Part shown: in pieces, positions 8,038-17,814 of the stretch
Layout of the letters: each line of letters starts with the position of its first letter
Numbering within the stretch: position 1 is the stretch's first letter
NCBI GenBank assembly: GCA_943358395.1
Contig: CALRGY010000004.1
Coordinates: forward strand, 1 to 51,363
From: Candidatus Uhrbacteria bacterium
GTDB taxonomy: Bacteria > Patescibacteriota > Patescibacteriia > UBA9934
DNA: 51,363 nucleotides
Direction: 5' to 3'
The notes under the pieces: model-generated
The model's database searches: none
The model's input: the letters and a program-made list of their open reading frames with translations, nothing else
What the model was told of the DNA's origin: nothing
Translations under genes and position numbers: made by a program

Positions 8038-10971
8038 TTATGGGGTGAGGATCGAACTTGGCTGCGTGATGAGTATGCCGTCGAGGGGGATGCCTGGGGA
8101 GGCCGTGGGGGATGACGGCAAGGAAACGGTGACGACGACGGGGCTGGATTCGAGGGTGGTTCCGGTAGGTGTGGATGCTCTGCCGATAAGTTGGTAGCGA
8201 CCGTTTCCGGGAATATTCCACGAGAAACTCGTGACCGATGATGGTTGCGTGGTGCTCCCAACGATTGCCGTTGCGCCCGTCCACAGATTTTTTGCGGTCA
8301 CTTCAAGATACGTAATTTCATTGATATTCGGAACTTCGATGGCGATGGTGTATGCGGCACCGGTATTATCGATGATTTGGTTTTGGAACGGATTCGTGAT
8401 GTGAAATGTAGCGGTTTCTCCTCCAGATTCGGTAATAGTCACGGAAACGCTGTCGGTTGCATTGTTATCGGCATCGTCATAGATGGTGGCACTCAGCGTG
8501 TGATTCCCGGACGTTACCCAGCTTGGCAGCGCGAATGTTTCGCCGTTCATTGTGTTTCCCGTATGCACTATTGCTCCGTCGATGCTGTATTCCACGCGAG
8601 AGAAGGGGCGACGCACAGATGCGTTGAGCACGGTAGTGATGGTGCGACCGAATTCTTGTCCGCTGTGTGGAACGGTGAAGCGAAGTGTGGGCTGGTTTTC
8701 TGGTGTGTGAACGTCGTCGGTTTCGGTGGGCACGTTTTTGCATGCCACAAGAGCCGGTTCTCCTGACGTGAGTGCTGCATTATGCTTTGCGATCCACGCC
8801 TGTACCGCATCTTCCCACGCCTGATAATTGGAATCTGCAGCAGGATTCTCGGGAACCGCACCGCGAGGGTCGTCTTTGTTCACGTACGTAAGGATGGTGT
8901 GAAATTCACCGCAGGTTTCTGTTTTTTTGAAACGTTCCGGTGTGAACGCTGTGGCAAGCTTTCCGCTTGAGGTGTCGATGGTATACGTATTTGTGGGGAT
9001 AGTGCCGTCCAGCATGTTTTTTCCTGTAGCAGCGATGGTTGGTGTGGGGAAATTTTCTACCGGCGTTCCCTCGAGCGCCTTTTGCATAAACTCTTTCCAG
9101 ATTGGTGCCGCAACAAAAATGGCTTCTGCATTTTTATACATCTGCGTACCATCGGTATTGCCCACCCACACGCCAGCGGCAAGGGAGGGCGTGTATCCCA
9201 TCGTCCACGCATCGTTGAAATCATTGGTGGTTCCGGTTTTGGCAGCAATCGGTCTGTCGCTGATCTGCAGTGCGCTATTCGCGCCGAACACGTACGATCG
9301 TGCACCGTTATCTGAAAGAACGTTGCTCGTTGTTGCTGCAAGATTCGCGTCGATGACGGGTGCTCCCGGGTGTTCCTCTGCCTTCCACTCCTGAAGAATG
9401 GCTCCTGTTGCATTGGTGACTTTAAGAATGCCCGTTGTTTGCTGTTGAATGCCGTTATTCGCAAGCGTGCCGTATGCGCGAAGATGGTCGATGAGAGTAA
9501 CCTCTGCGCCACCAAGAACCAGCGAGAGCCCAAAACGGGAGCGATCGCCCAGCGTGGAGTACCCCATGCGTTCCAGGAAGGTAATGGCGCTGTCGACGCC
9601 AACCAGGTACATCGTTTTCACCGCGGGAATATTCAACGATCCCTGAAGCGCTTTTCTCATGGTGAGGTATCCACGTTCTCCATTGTCGTAATTGTGAGGA
9701 TTATATGGGCCGGTTTCGGTAGGGAAAACGGTGTCGACATCCCAAAGAATGGTGTTTGGCGTGTATCCCTTTTCCCATGCGGCAGTGTAAATGAGTGGCT
9801 TCATGCTGCTCCCCGGCTGAAGTGCGCGCTCGGTGATGTTTACTTGCCCTTGGATTTCGTCATTAAAATAATCTGCGCTTCCGACCATGGCGAGCACCTG
9901 TCCGGTTTTAGGGTCGATGGCGAGAAAGCCGGCGTTATTAAATCCAAATGTCGTCCCTTTAGCATCCACGCCAGCCTTTACTGCGGCTTCTGCGATGCTC
10001 TGCTTATCATAATCGAGGGTTGTGATGACATTGAGCCCCCCGGTTTCTACTTCGCGTTCGGTATAGATGGTTTCAAGTTGGTCTTTCACCCAAAGCACAA
10101 AATGCGGCGCGGTGATATTGCCGAGCTTGGCAACAACGGGCGTTTCTTGGGCGAGTGCGGCGGCAACGTCGTCGTGGCTGGCATAGCCAAGCTCCTCCAT
10201 GTTGATGAGCACCCAATCTCGTCGCGCCTTGAGTAATTCTGGATTTTTGAGGTATCGGCTGGGCTGTTTGGGGAGCGCGGCAAGCGTTGCTGCTTCTGCA
10301 AGAGTAATGTCCTGAATATTCTTTCCAAAATATGCCTGGCTTGCGGATTGCACGCCATAATTGGTTGCGCCGTACCCAATTTGGTTCAAATATAATCCAA
10401 GAATTTCTTCTTTGGTGAACTTGTCCTCCACGGCATACGACAAGAGAATTTCTTTGATTTTTCTGGTAACGGTTTTATCGAGCGTTAAAATGACGTTGCG
10501 TACCATTTGCTGGGTGAGTGTTGATGCGCCCTGGGCTTTACATCCACATTTAATATTTTCAACCATCGATCGCACGATACTCAGATAATTAATTCCGTTG
10601 TGGGAATAAAATTTGCGATCTTCTGCGGTAATGGTGGCGTTGATGAGGTTTTGGGGGATCTGCTCAAAGGGAACAATGGTGCGCTTTTCATTTTTTGCGA
10701 TTTCGTACAACAAGTGTGTGCCGGTGCGATCAAAAATCTTTGTGGACTGCGCAACGTCGCGATTTAAAATGTCTTCTGGGGTGGGGAGCGTTTGCTTAAT
10801 CCAAAGATACCCTGCAAAAAGCCCTAATACACCAACTAATCCAAGCGCAACGCTGCCAAGAAGGACGTTTTTCATAAACGAACCCTTCGTAATGACCTTG
10901 ATACGATTCATGAGGGCGGCGAGGTGGCGATTTTTGTGAAAGTCCGAACGAGATGTTCCGTGGCGCTGCAT
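8038..10971 (-). CDS. Class A penicillin-binding protein (GT51 transglycosylase + transpeptidase) with C-terminal Ig-like tail
   Basis: TITAEDRKFYSHNGINYLSIVRS, QGASTLTQQMVRN, PGSSMKPLIY (SxxK), KTGTTNDFNDAW; N-terminal TM segment. Confidence 0.95.
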   Translation of the reverse strand: MQRHGTSRSDFHKNRHLAALMNRIKVITKGSFMKNVLLGSVALGLVGVLGLFAGYLWIKQTLPTPEDILNRDVAQSTKIFDRTGTHLLYEIAKNEKRTIVPFEQIPQNLINATITAEDRKFYSHNGINYLSIVRSMVENIKCGCKAQGASTLTQQMVRNVILTLDKTVTRKIKEILLSYAVEDKFTKEEILGLYLNQIGYGATNYGVQSASQAYFGKNIQDITLAEAATLAALPKQPSRYLKNPELLKARRDWVLINMEELGYASHDDVAAALAQETPVVAKLGNITAPHFVLWVKDQLETIYTEREVETGGLNVITTLDYDKQSIAEAAVKAGVDAKGTTFGFNNAGFLAIDPKTGQVLAMVGSADYFNDEIQGQVNITERALQPGSSMKPLIYTAAWEKGYTPNTILWDVDTVFPTETGPYNPHNYDNGERGYLTMRKALQGSLNIPAVKTMYLVGVDSAITFLERMGYSTLGDRSRFGLSLVLGGAEVTLIDHLRAYGTLANNGIQQQTTGILKVTNATGAILQEWKAEEHPGAPVIDANLAATTSNVLSDNGARSYVFGANSALQISDRPIAAKTGTTNDFNDAWTMGYTPSLAAGVWVGNTDGTQMYKNAEAIFVAAPIWKEFMQKALEGTPVENFPTPTIAATGKNMLDGTIPTNTYTIDTSSGKLATAFTPERFKKTETCGEFHTILTYVNKDDPRGAVPENPAADSNYQAWEDAVQAWIAKHNAALTSGEPALVACKNVPTETDDVHTPENQPTLRFTVPHSGQEFGRTITTVLNASVRRPFSRVEYSIDGAIVHTGNTMNGETFALPSWVTSGNHTLSATIYDDADNNATDSVSVTITESGGETATFHITNPFQNQIIDNTGAAYTIAIEVPNINEITYLEVTAKNLWTGATAIVGSTTQPSSVTSFSWNIPGNGRYQLIGRASTPTGTTLESSPVVVTVSLPSSPTASPGIPLDGILITQPSSILTP

Positions 10972-11116
10972 AGGATGGTGGAAAAAGAGGAGATGCTCTC
11001 ATCATACGATGATGGGGGGAAAAGGGCAAAAAATCGCTCAAATAATGTGGCTTATATTAGCCAAATAATACAGAAAATACGTTGACAAAATGCCCTCAAA
11101 ATGCTACACTGTTCGC

Positions 11117-11671
11117 ATGAAAAATTCGGCGGTAATAGCCGATTTTTCTTATTCTATGACGTATCGCCTTCGCACGGTTCTGCAGCGATCTTTGGTAGAA
11201 GTTGTGACATTGGGCGCCTTGGTTCTTCTTGGAAGCTACTTTGTGCTTCCGTCTGTTGCGAGTGCAACGGTGGCAGCGCTTTCTGTTGGCCGCGCTACAG
11301 ATCTTGAAATTGCAGTCATGAAAAATGCCACGGTTCCGTACGGCAACTTGCCGGAAGCGGATTTGCGCGACCCGTCATACACCATGCGGGTAACGGCAAC
11401 GGCGTATAACAGCCTTCCCGAGCAAACTGACGACACCCCGTTTATTACGGCAAGTGGAACTCATGTGCGTATGGGCGTGATTGCGGCGAATTTCTTGCCC
11501 ATGGGAACGCTGGTAAAGATTCCAGACTATTTCGGTGATCAAGTGTTTACTGTGGAAGATCGTATGAATCCTCGCTACGACAAGCGTATCGACATCTGGA
11601 TGGACGGCGTTCACGAAGCCCGTCAGTTCGGTGTCAGAACAGTGGCGATCGAGGTCTACCGTCATAAATAA
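11117..11671 (+). CDS. 3D (Asp-Asp-Asp) domain-containing protein with N-terminal signal/TM
   Basis: VTATAYNSLPEQTDDTPFITASGTHVRMGVIAANFLPMGTLVKIPDYFGDQVFTVEDRMNPRYDKRIDIWM. Confidence 0.85.
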   Translation: MKNSAVIADFSYSMTYRLRTVLQRSLVEVVTLGALVLLGSYFVLPSVASATVAALSVGRATDLEIAVMKNATVPYGNLPEADLRDPSYTMRVTATAYNSLPEQTDDTPFITASGTHVRMGVIAANFLPMGTLVKIPDYFGDQVFTVEDRMNPRYDKRIDIWMDGVHEARQFGVRTVAIEVYRHK

Positions 11672-11676
11672 GAGAA

Positions 11677-11706
11677 AAGACCTCCGAAATTCGGGGGTCT
11701 TTTTGC
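11677..11706 (+). terminator. Rho-independent terminator after the 3D protein
   Basis: aaaagacctccgaaattcgggggtcttttt. Confidence 0.8.
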
Positions 11707-11739
11707 TGAGACAGCGAAATTCTTCTATACTCACCGCAT

Positions 11740-12351
11740 ATGAAACATCTCTTTTTGGCGCTGGGTGCGATGGTGTTGGTGCTTACTGGTGCCGGGTGCG
11801 CGGCATCGAATGTGGTGTCGGTGATTACTGGGAACGATGGCGTGGTAGAGGGGAAGTGGAAATTGGCGTTTGATTTGCCGGAAGGTTGGGTACAGGTTGA
11901 GGGATATGCTCAGCCGAACACGGAGCTTCCAACGTTATCGCAAAATGTGAATCACACCATGGGAATGATCACGCTCCAGAGCACATCAAAGCCGATCGCG
12001 CGAACAACAACGCCCGCAGAATCGATTCTGAAGGATGCGTACGTTACCACCAATTACACAAAGATCGACGTCGACTTCTTGGATCCACGCCGTTCAATCC
12101 CGAAGGATGCTACAGACTTGGGAAATGGATTTTTCCGCGCCAGTCCCGTTGCAAATGACTGTACACCGGGATCATGTACAATGACGTATTATCTGAAAAT
12201 GGTCGATAATGTGAAATATATGTTTACTGTTTGGCAAGTAGATCAGGAGCCCGCTGTTGCAGAAAAAGTCATTCTTTCCGCAAAGCCAGTGACTCGATTT
12301 ACGGACACGGTTCCCGGGGCAACGGCGACAGATGTGAAAACAAAGGAATAA
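11740..12351 (+). CDS. Predicted lipoprotein (203 aa)
   Basis: N-terminal MKHLFLALGAMVLVLTGAGCAAS lipobox (TGAGC); no family recognised. Confidence 0.7.
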   Translation: MKHLFLALGAMVLVLTGAGCAASNVVSVITGNDGVVEGKWKLAFDLPEGWVQVEGYAQPNTELPTLSQNVNHTMGMITLQSTSKPIARTTTPAESILKDAYVTTNYTKIDVDFLDPRRSIPKDATDLGNGFFRASPVANDCTPGSCTMTYYLKMVDNVKYMFTVWQVDQEPAVAEKVILSAKPVTRFTDTVPGATATDVKTKE

Positions 12352-12360
12352 CAGATCATA

Positions 12361-12394
12361 CAAAAACACCTCGCTTTTCAGCGGGGTGTTTTTT
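12361..12394 (+). terminator. Rho-independent terminator
   Basis: aaaacacctcgcttttcagcggggtgtttttt. Confidence 0.8.
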
Positions 12395-12469
12395 GGAGGC
12401 CGTGGCCAGATTCGAACCGGCGTATCGCGGTTTTGCAGACCGCTGTGTTAACCACTTCACCACACGGCC
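12394..12469 (-). tRNA. tRNA-Cys (GCA), CCA encoded
   Basis: Reverse complement GGCCGTGTGGTGAAGTGGTTAACACAGCGGTCTGCAAAACCGCGATACGCCGGTTCGAATCTGGCCACGGCCTCCA; anticodon loop CTGCAAA. Confidence 0.95.
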
Positions 12470-12550
12470 GTAGAGACGAAGAACGTGAGGAATGTATCAG
12501 AAAAAAGAGGGAAGTGAAAGGGATGTCGACCTCGTGTAGAATATGGCGAT

Positions 12551-14269
12551 ATGATCCAAGCTGACGCGCTCGATATTCTCAAGTCCGGAGCCAATGTGTT
12601 TTTGACGGGAGAGCCTGGGGCAGGGAAGAGCCACACGGTGCGGGAATATGTGAAGTTTTTGCAGTCGCGGGGCGTGGCGCCGGCAATGACGGCGTCTACC
12701 GGAATTGCGGCAACGCATATTGGCGGCATGACCATTCATTCGTGGAGCGGTTTGGGTATTCGGAAGAATATTTCCCGTCGGGAATGTAAGGAACTTGCCA
12801 CGAATAGCGCCGTTGCTTCCCGTTTCCGTAAAACATCCGTGCTTATTATCGACGAAATCTCCATGCTTGATGCCGCGATGCTCGATTCCGTCGATCTTGT
12901 TTGCCGCGTGCTTAAGGATTCCGATGCACCGTTTGGCGGGATTCAGATTGTGTTGGTTGGTGATTTCTTTCAGCTGCCTCCCGTGACTCGGTTCGATGAA
13001 CCGCCTGCGCGCTTTGCTTTTGCGGCACGAAGCTGGGACGACGCGAACCTCACCGTGTGCTATTTATCAGAGCAACATCGCCAAGAAGATCCTTTATTCC
13101 TTGCAATTCTTGCCGCGCTGCGCAGAGGATCGCTTACAGAAGATCATGTTGCAACGCTGCACGATCGAAGGCGGATATCGGATGATCGGGACATTACAAA
13201 GCTGTATTCGCACAACGCCGATGTTGATCGCATTAACACAGACCGGCTGCGAACGCTCATGGGCAAGGAAAAAACGTATGTGATGACCGCGTCGGGGAAC
13301 CCAAAATTGATTGAACAGATGAAGCGCGGGTGTTTGTCGCCGGAAAAGTTAACGCTCAAAATTGGTGCACGGGTGATGTTCACGAGGAATAATCCTATCG
13401 AGGGATTTGTAAACGGATCCATCGCCGACGTGGTTGATTTTGATGCGGAGACGAAATACCCGGTGGTGCAAATGAAGAATGGACGAATGGTTTGTGTTGC
13501 TCCGGGCATGTGGAGTGTGGACGGTGATGGTGCTCCGCTTGCGATTCTTCGCCAGCTTCCGTTGCGCCTTGCCTGGGCAATGACGGTGCATAAAAGCCAA
13601 GGGATGTCGCTGGACGGCGCGTTCATCGATTTAGGAACGGCGTTCGCGTACGGCCAAGGCTACGTTGCGCTTTCCCGCGTTCGATCGTTGGCGGGGCTTT
13701 TTCTTGGCGGCCTGAATGCACGATCGTTAGAAGTTGATCCGGGCGTACTTGAGAAGGATGAGCAATTTCGCGCGCAATCGCTCGCCGCAGAAACAACGCT
13801 CGCGAATCAATCTGCATCGGAACGCATAGCGTCTGCGGATGCGTTTATTGCTGCGTGTGGCGGAAAGAAAGAGCCGATCATTCGTGAAACCATCGACGCA
13901 CTTTCCGTGTTCTTTTCATCGAAACCGAAGAAGATCAAAGAACCAAAATGGACGGAAACGCTTGCGCTCATTATCGACGGGCATTCCATCGCCGATGTCG
14001 CAAAAGCGCGATCTCGTACGATTGGCACCATTGTTGGGCATTTGGCAGAAGCACATTCCCTTGAAAAGATTCCCGTCGATACACTCGAGCACTTGAAGGA
14101 GTCGATGAAATCGCTTACCGATCCCATCCATCCCATCATAATCGAACTCAAAACCCGCGGTCGGTTCCTTCGCCCCGTCTTCGACCATTTCCAAGGAAAA
14201 TATTCCTACGACGACCTCCGCATCGCGCAATGGCTGCTGGATGTGAATGGGGGCAAGGTCAATTCTTAA
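12551..14269 (+). CDS. PIF1-like/RecD-type helicase with C-terminal HTH region
   Basis: NVFLTGEPGAGKSHTVREYV, VLIIDEISMLDAAMLDSVD, VGDFFQLPPV, LRLAWAMTVHKSQGMSLDGAFIDL, YVALSRVRSLAGL; HTH_40-like C-terminus. Confidence 0.9.
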   Translation: MIQADALDILKSGANVFLTGEPGAGKSHTVREYVKFLQSRGVAPAMTASTGIAATHIGGMTIHSWSGLGIRKNISRRECKELATNSAVASRFRKTSVLIIDEISMLDAAMLDSVDLVCRVLKDSDAPFGGIQIVLVGDFFQLPPVTRFDEPPARFAFAARSWDDANLTVCYLSEQHRQEDPLFLAILAALRRGSLTEDHVATLHDRRRISDDRDITKLYSHNADVDRINTDRLRTLMGKEKTYVMTASGNPKLIEQMKRGCLSPEKLTLKIGARVMFTRNNPIEGFVNGSIADVVDFDAETKYPVVQMKNGRMVCVAPGMWSVDGDGAPLAILRQLPLRLAWAMTVHKSQGMSLDGAFIDLGTAFAYGQGYVALSRVRSLAGLFLGGLNARSLEVDPGVLEKDEQFRAQSLAAETTLANQSASERIASADAFIAACGGKKEPIIRETIDALSVFFSSKPKKIKEPKWTETLALIIDGHSIADVAKARSRTIGTIVGHLAEAHSLEKIPVDTLEHLKESMKSLTDPIHPIIIELKTRGRFLRPVFDHFQGKYSYDDLRIAQWLLDVNGGKVNS

Positions 14270-14274
14270 AATGT

Positions 14275-15024
14275 ATGAACGTATACGACGATCCAAAATA
14301 TTACGACATCGCATTTTCATTTCGAAATATTTTAGAAGAAGCAAATTTCATTGAAGAGTGCATCGCGAAGTATTCAAGGACTCCAGTAAAAACATTTCTT
14401 GAATTAGCGTCGGGCAACAGTCCGCACATCGAAGAGCTTTCAAGTCGTGGGTATGGGTATGTTGGGCTTGAGTTGAACAGCGAAATGATACGGTACGCGC
14501 AACAGAAAATTGAATCTCTGGGATGTCCTGCGGAAATTGTTCGCGCTGACATGAGACAATTTTCGCTTCCTGCATCCGTCGATTGTGCGCTTGTTTTTCT
14601 AGGATCGCTCTATGTTGCGAACGATGAGGAGCTTGGCGAACATCTTATTTCCGTCGCGCGAGCACTGCGAAGCGGTGGGCTCTATATTTTGGAAAGCGTT
14701 GTGGAGTTTTATCCCGAAGACGTTCATACGCAAACATGGAACATGGAAAGAGGAACGACAAAGGTTTCTACAACGTATGAGGTGACGTGGCTGAATCGCG
14801 AAGAGAAGATATTGAGCGGCAAGATCATCTTGGACATCGATGATGCTGGAACACAGAAGAGAATCGAGCATTCAGAGATCCGAAAGATATATTCCGTAAA
14901 AACCTTCATCGAGCGCGCAGAGCAAACGCATCAATGGGAATATGTTGCTGCATGCAGCGACTTTGACCTCGATCAGCCTCCTCGCGAGGGCGCGAGGAAT
15001 ATTCTCGTGTTGCGCAGAAGATAA
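14275..15024 (+). CDS. Class I SAM-dependent methyltransferase
   Basis: FLELASGNSPHIEELSSRGYGYVGLELNSEMIRYAQQKIESLG motif I-like; start at MNVYDDPKYYD. Confidence 0.85.
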   Translation: MNVYDDPKYYDIAFSFRNILEEANFIEECIAKYSRTPVKTFLELASGNSPHIEELSSRGYGYVGLELNSEMIRYAQQKIESLGCPAEIVRADMRQFSLPASVDCALVFLGSLYVANDEELGEHLISVARALRSGGLYILESVVEFYPEDVHTQTWNMERGTTKVSTTYEVTWLNREEKILSGKIILDIDDAGTQKRIEHSEIRKIYSVKTFIERAEQTHQWEYVAACSDFDLDQPPREGARNILVLRRR

Positions 15025-15063
15025 AAACCGTACGATAAACGACCTGACCCCTTTTGACTCGCA

Positions 15064-15531
15064 CTACTCGATGCCCAAAATCTCATCTCGTACCTCAAAA
15101 TCGCGTTTTCCTTCGCAAAGCGCGCGGATGTCCTCGGTGTGGGTTTCGAGGTATGCACCGAAATAGGAACTAAACTTTTCGTTTGCCTGAAGGTGCAACA
15201 TTTCTTCGATGGGAAACCACTCGAGGCGTTGCCCTTCGTGAACTAAGCGGATATTCGCGAATTGCTCATCGGTGACGGGAACGAAAAAGCGATGAACAAT
15301 GCTGCCGTCGGTGTATGTGGTGATTCCGGTGAAGATGAGGTCTGTGGCGTTGAGATTAATCTCTTCTTTCAATTCACGTGCCATTGCTTCGCGGGGCGTT
15401 TCGCCTTCCTCGACTGCGCCACCTGGCGTATTCCACATGTTCGGATGCGGAATATTGGGGTTATTGTCTCGAAGAACAAGGCAAATTTTGTTTCCGTGAA
15501 CAACAATGGCTTTTGATCCTGGTTTTCGCAT
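15064..15531 (-). CDS. NUDIX hydrolase
   Basis: Nudix box GGAVEEGETPREAMARELKEEI. Confidence 0.9.
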   Translation of the reverse strand: MRKPGSKAIVVHGNKICLVLRDNNPNIPHPNMWNTPGGAVEEGETPREAMARELKEEINLNATDLIFTGITTYTDGSIVHRFFVPVTDEQFANIRLVHEGQRLEWFPIEEMLHLQANEKFSSYFGAYLETHTEDIRALCEGKRDFEVRDEILGIE

Positions 15532-15537
15532 AGTCCT

Positions 15538-15927
15538 CTAATGCTCCAATACAATCCTCATCACAACATCAAGTTTCATCGCGGAAAGATTTTTTGGAAT
15601 GATCGTTTCGCATTTGGCGACGATGGCGGGATCCATGGCGGCAAGGAGCTGTTCGCGGTTGACTTCGGGAACACAAAGGATTGCTGCAGTGCACGTGGTA
15701 GAAAGAAATGTTGCAAGCGTTTTGGATACTTTTTTGGCGAGCGCGGTAATTTGTGCCACCTTTTGCGCCTCAAAATCCGCCATTTCCGTTACATTCACCG
15801 TTATCTCTTCATGTTCGGTCACCTCTCTCCCGTTGACTGTTAATACACGAGCTTTCTCCGTATTCGTAAGAATAATCACGGTTTTTTCGGAGAATGGAGG
15901 GTAATGGGTGGAGAATTCGATGACCAT
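15538..15927 (-). CDS. Hypothetical protein, possibly related to host-attachment / bacterial eRF1-like family
   Basis: FSEKTVIILTNTEKARVLTVNGREV... and IIPKNLSAMKLDVVMRIVLEH resemble that family's layout; start at MVIEFSTH. Weak family call. Confidence 0.5.
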   Translation of the reverse strand: MVIEFSTHYPPFSEKTVIILTNTEKARVLTVNGREVTEHEEITVNVTEMADFEAQKVAQITALAKKVSKTLATFLSTTCTAAILCVPEVNREQLLAAMDPAIVAKCETIIPKNLSAMKLDVVMRIVLEH

Positions 15928-15971
15928 AGGATGAGGGGATTCTAACACAGGTCTCTGCTGTGCGTGGTAAA

Positions 15972-16670
15972 ATGACGAATATGAACGGAGGGATCTGGGG
16001 ACGATTGCGAGAAAACGTGCGGGACGTGGTGTTTGGGTTGGAAGATAGTTTAGTGTCGACACTGGGAACGGTTACGGGTGTGGCGATTGCATCTCACAGC
16101 TCGTTTTACGTGGTGCTTACGGGAACAATTTTGGTATGCGTTGAAGCGGTATCGATGGCAGCGGGGAGCTATCTTTCTTCACAATCAGCAAAAGATTTGT
16201 ATAACGAGCGCGCCAAACAAGATCATGCTCGCGTTCTGCATGAATGGGTTTCCGATGAGGAGTCGCTGTCTGAGCTGTTTACACGGAAGGGGTTTTCGAA
16301 GAACGAAGTGGCGTTTGTGGTGGCAGCAATTGGGCGTGAACGGAAGCTATGGCTAAAAGAGGTTGCACGATGCGAATATCGCTACGCCCCAAGTACCAGT
16401 AGCACGCCGGTTATTGCAGCAATGTTCATGGGTGGGTTTTACCTTCTTGGTGGATTCTTTACTTTTGCTCCGTATCTTTTCCTGCCTCTTGAAACCGCGT
16501 TACCGGTAACGGTCGCGATGACCTTGATTGCATTATTTCTGGTCGGGGTACTAAAGGCGCGACTAACGGGAACGAATCCGTGGAAATCAGGACTTGAGAT
16601 GTTTATTGTTTCCACAAGTGCTGCAGCAATTGGCTACGGTCTTGGTGTACTGATTCCGATGGTGCTCTAA
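15972..16670 (+). CDS. VIT1/CCC1-family Fe2+/Mn2+ transporter
   Basis: VRDVVFGLEDSLVSTLGTVTGVAIAS..., EAVSMAAGSYLSSQSAKDLY and four hydrophobic segments; exact start ambiguous (GTG 15960, ATG 15972 or 15981). Confidence 0.9.
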   Translation: MTNMNGGIWGRLRENVRDVVFGLEDSLVSTLGTVTGVAIASHSSFYVVLTGTILVCVEAVSMAAGSYLSSQSAKDLYNERAKQDHARVLHEWVSDEESLSELFTRKGFSKNEVAFVVAAIGRERKLWLKEVARCEYRYAPSTSSTPVIAAMFMGGFYLLGGFFTFAPYLFLPLETALPVTVAMTLIALFLVGVLKARLTGTNPWKSGLEMFIVSTSAAAIGYGLGVLIPMVL

Positions 16671-16691
16671 TTTAGAGATCTCCGATGACCT

Positions 16692-17681
16692 ATGGCATTA
16701 TTCGGAAAAACACGGGCACCAGAATTTCCTCCGCAGAGCGTGTGGTTGAATTCGGATGCGCTGACGATGAAATCGCTACGAGGAAAAGTGGTGCTCATCG
16801 ATTTCTGGACGTATTCCTGTATAAATTGCGCGCGCACGCTGCCTCATGTGAAGCGGTGGCATGAGCGATATGCAAGGCACGGTCTCGTCATCATCGGCGT
16901 TCACGCGCCGGAATTCGATTTTGAAAAAGAGGAGGGCAATGTTCGGCGAGCGATCAGTGATCTTGGCGTTACGTATCCCGTGGTGCTCGATGCCAATTTT
17001 TCCATCTGGAACGCATACGCGAACCATGTGTGGCCCCACGCATTTCTCATCAATTCCCACGGAGTTATTGTGCATGATCATGCGGGTGAGGGTGGCGTTG
17101 CGGAAACAGAAATGGCGATACAAAGCGCGTTGCGTTCTGCGGGAGCAACGGATTTGCCTGCGATTCCACCAGACGGCACAGAGGGTGAGGGCGTGTGTTA
17201 CCGCACAACGCCGGAGCTATACTTGGGGTATGTTCGTGGATCCATTGGCAATGCTCACGATACACTGCCGAATGCTGAAGAGGTGTTTAATGACGTTCCC
17301 GATCACACTGACGACATTTCGTATCTTCATGGGCACTGGAAAGTAACATCGGAATATGTCGAACATACACGAGCGCTTGCTGTAGCAACGGAGTATGTGC
17401 GACTCATCTACTCCGCATTCGATGTGCATCTCGTCATGGGGAGCGCCGATGACCAGGATGCGGTGATCGACGTTACGCTCGACGGGAAGCCCATTCCTGC
17501 AGCAATGGCAGGCGCCGACGTCGTCATCGACCCCGATGGGAAAACCCATGTTCACGTTCGGCATCACCGCATGTACACCCTTATTCGCGCCGATCATTAT
17601 CACCGCGGCACATTGAAAATCGGAGTAAAAGCTGCTGGTCTTCAGATGTTTGCATTTACGTTTGGCGGATGTCGATCATGA
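16692..17681 (+). CDS. DipZ/TlpA-like thioredoxin-family protein with C-terminal DipZ-like domain
   Basis: VVLIDFWTYSCINCARTLPHVKRWHERYARHGLVIIGVHAPEF (CINC active site). Confidence 0.9.
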   Translation: MALFGKTRAPEFPPQSVWLNSDALTMKSLRGKVVLIDFWTYSCINCARTLPHVKRWHERYARHGLVIIGVHAPEFDFEKEEGNVRRAISDLGVTYPVVLDANFSIWNAYANHVWPHAFLINSHGVIVHDHAGEGGVAETEMAIQSALRSAGATDLPAIPPDGTEGEGVCYRTTPELYLGYVRGSIGNAHDTLPNAEEVFNDVPDHTDDISYLHGHWKVTSEYVEHTRALAVATEYVRLIYSAFDVHLVMGSADDQDAVIDVTLDGKPIPAAMAGADVVIDPDGKTHVHVRHHRMYTLIRADHYHRGTLKIGVKAAGLQMFAFTFGGCRS

Positions 17682-17687
17682 TGGATT

Positions 17688-17810
17688 GGGACTTTCTCAT
17701 TTGTGGCGAGTTTCGACGAAGATCGAGGAAATCTTCCGAGGCGTACTTCATGGTACGATGAGGAAGTTTCCGATGATCTGAATCGAAAATCGACCAAAGG
17801 AGGAAGTCCC
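17688..17810. repeat. ~123-bp palindromic repeat, copy B
   Basis: gggactttctcatttg...ggcgtacttcatggtacg...ccaaaggaggaagtccc; ends 4 bp before the cysteine desulfurase ATG. Confidence 0.85.
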
Positions 17811-17814
17811 AAGT

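Noticed and set aside
8245-10236. Several long plus-strand ORFs (e.g. 9370-10236, 288 aa; 8245-8766; 8927-9394)
   Set aside because: They lie antisense to the well-supported class A PBP gene and show Cys/Arg-rich shadow-ORF composition.
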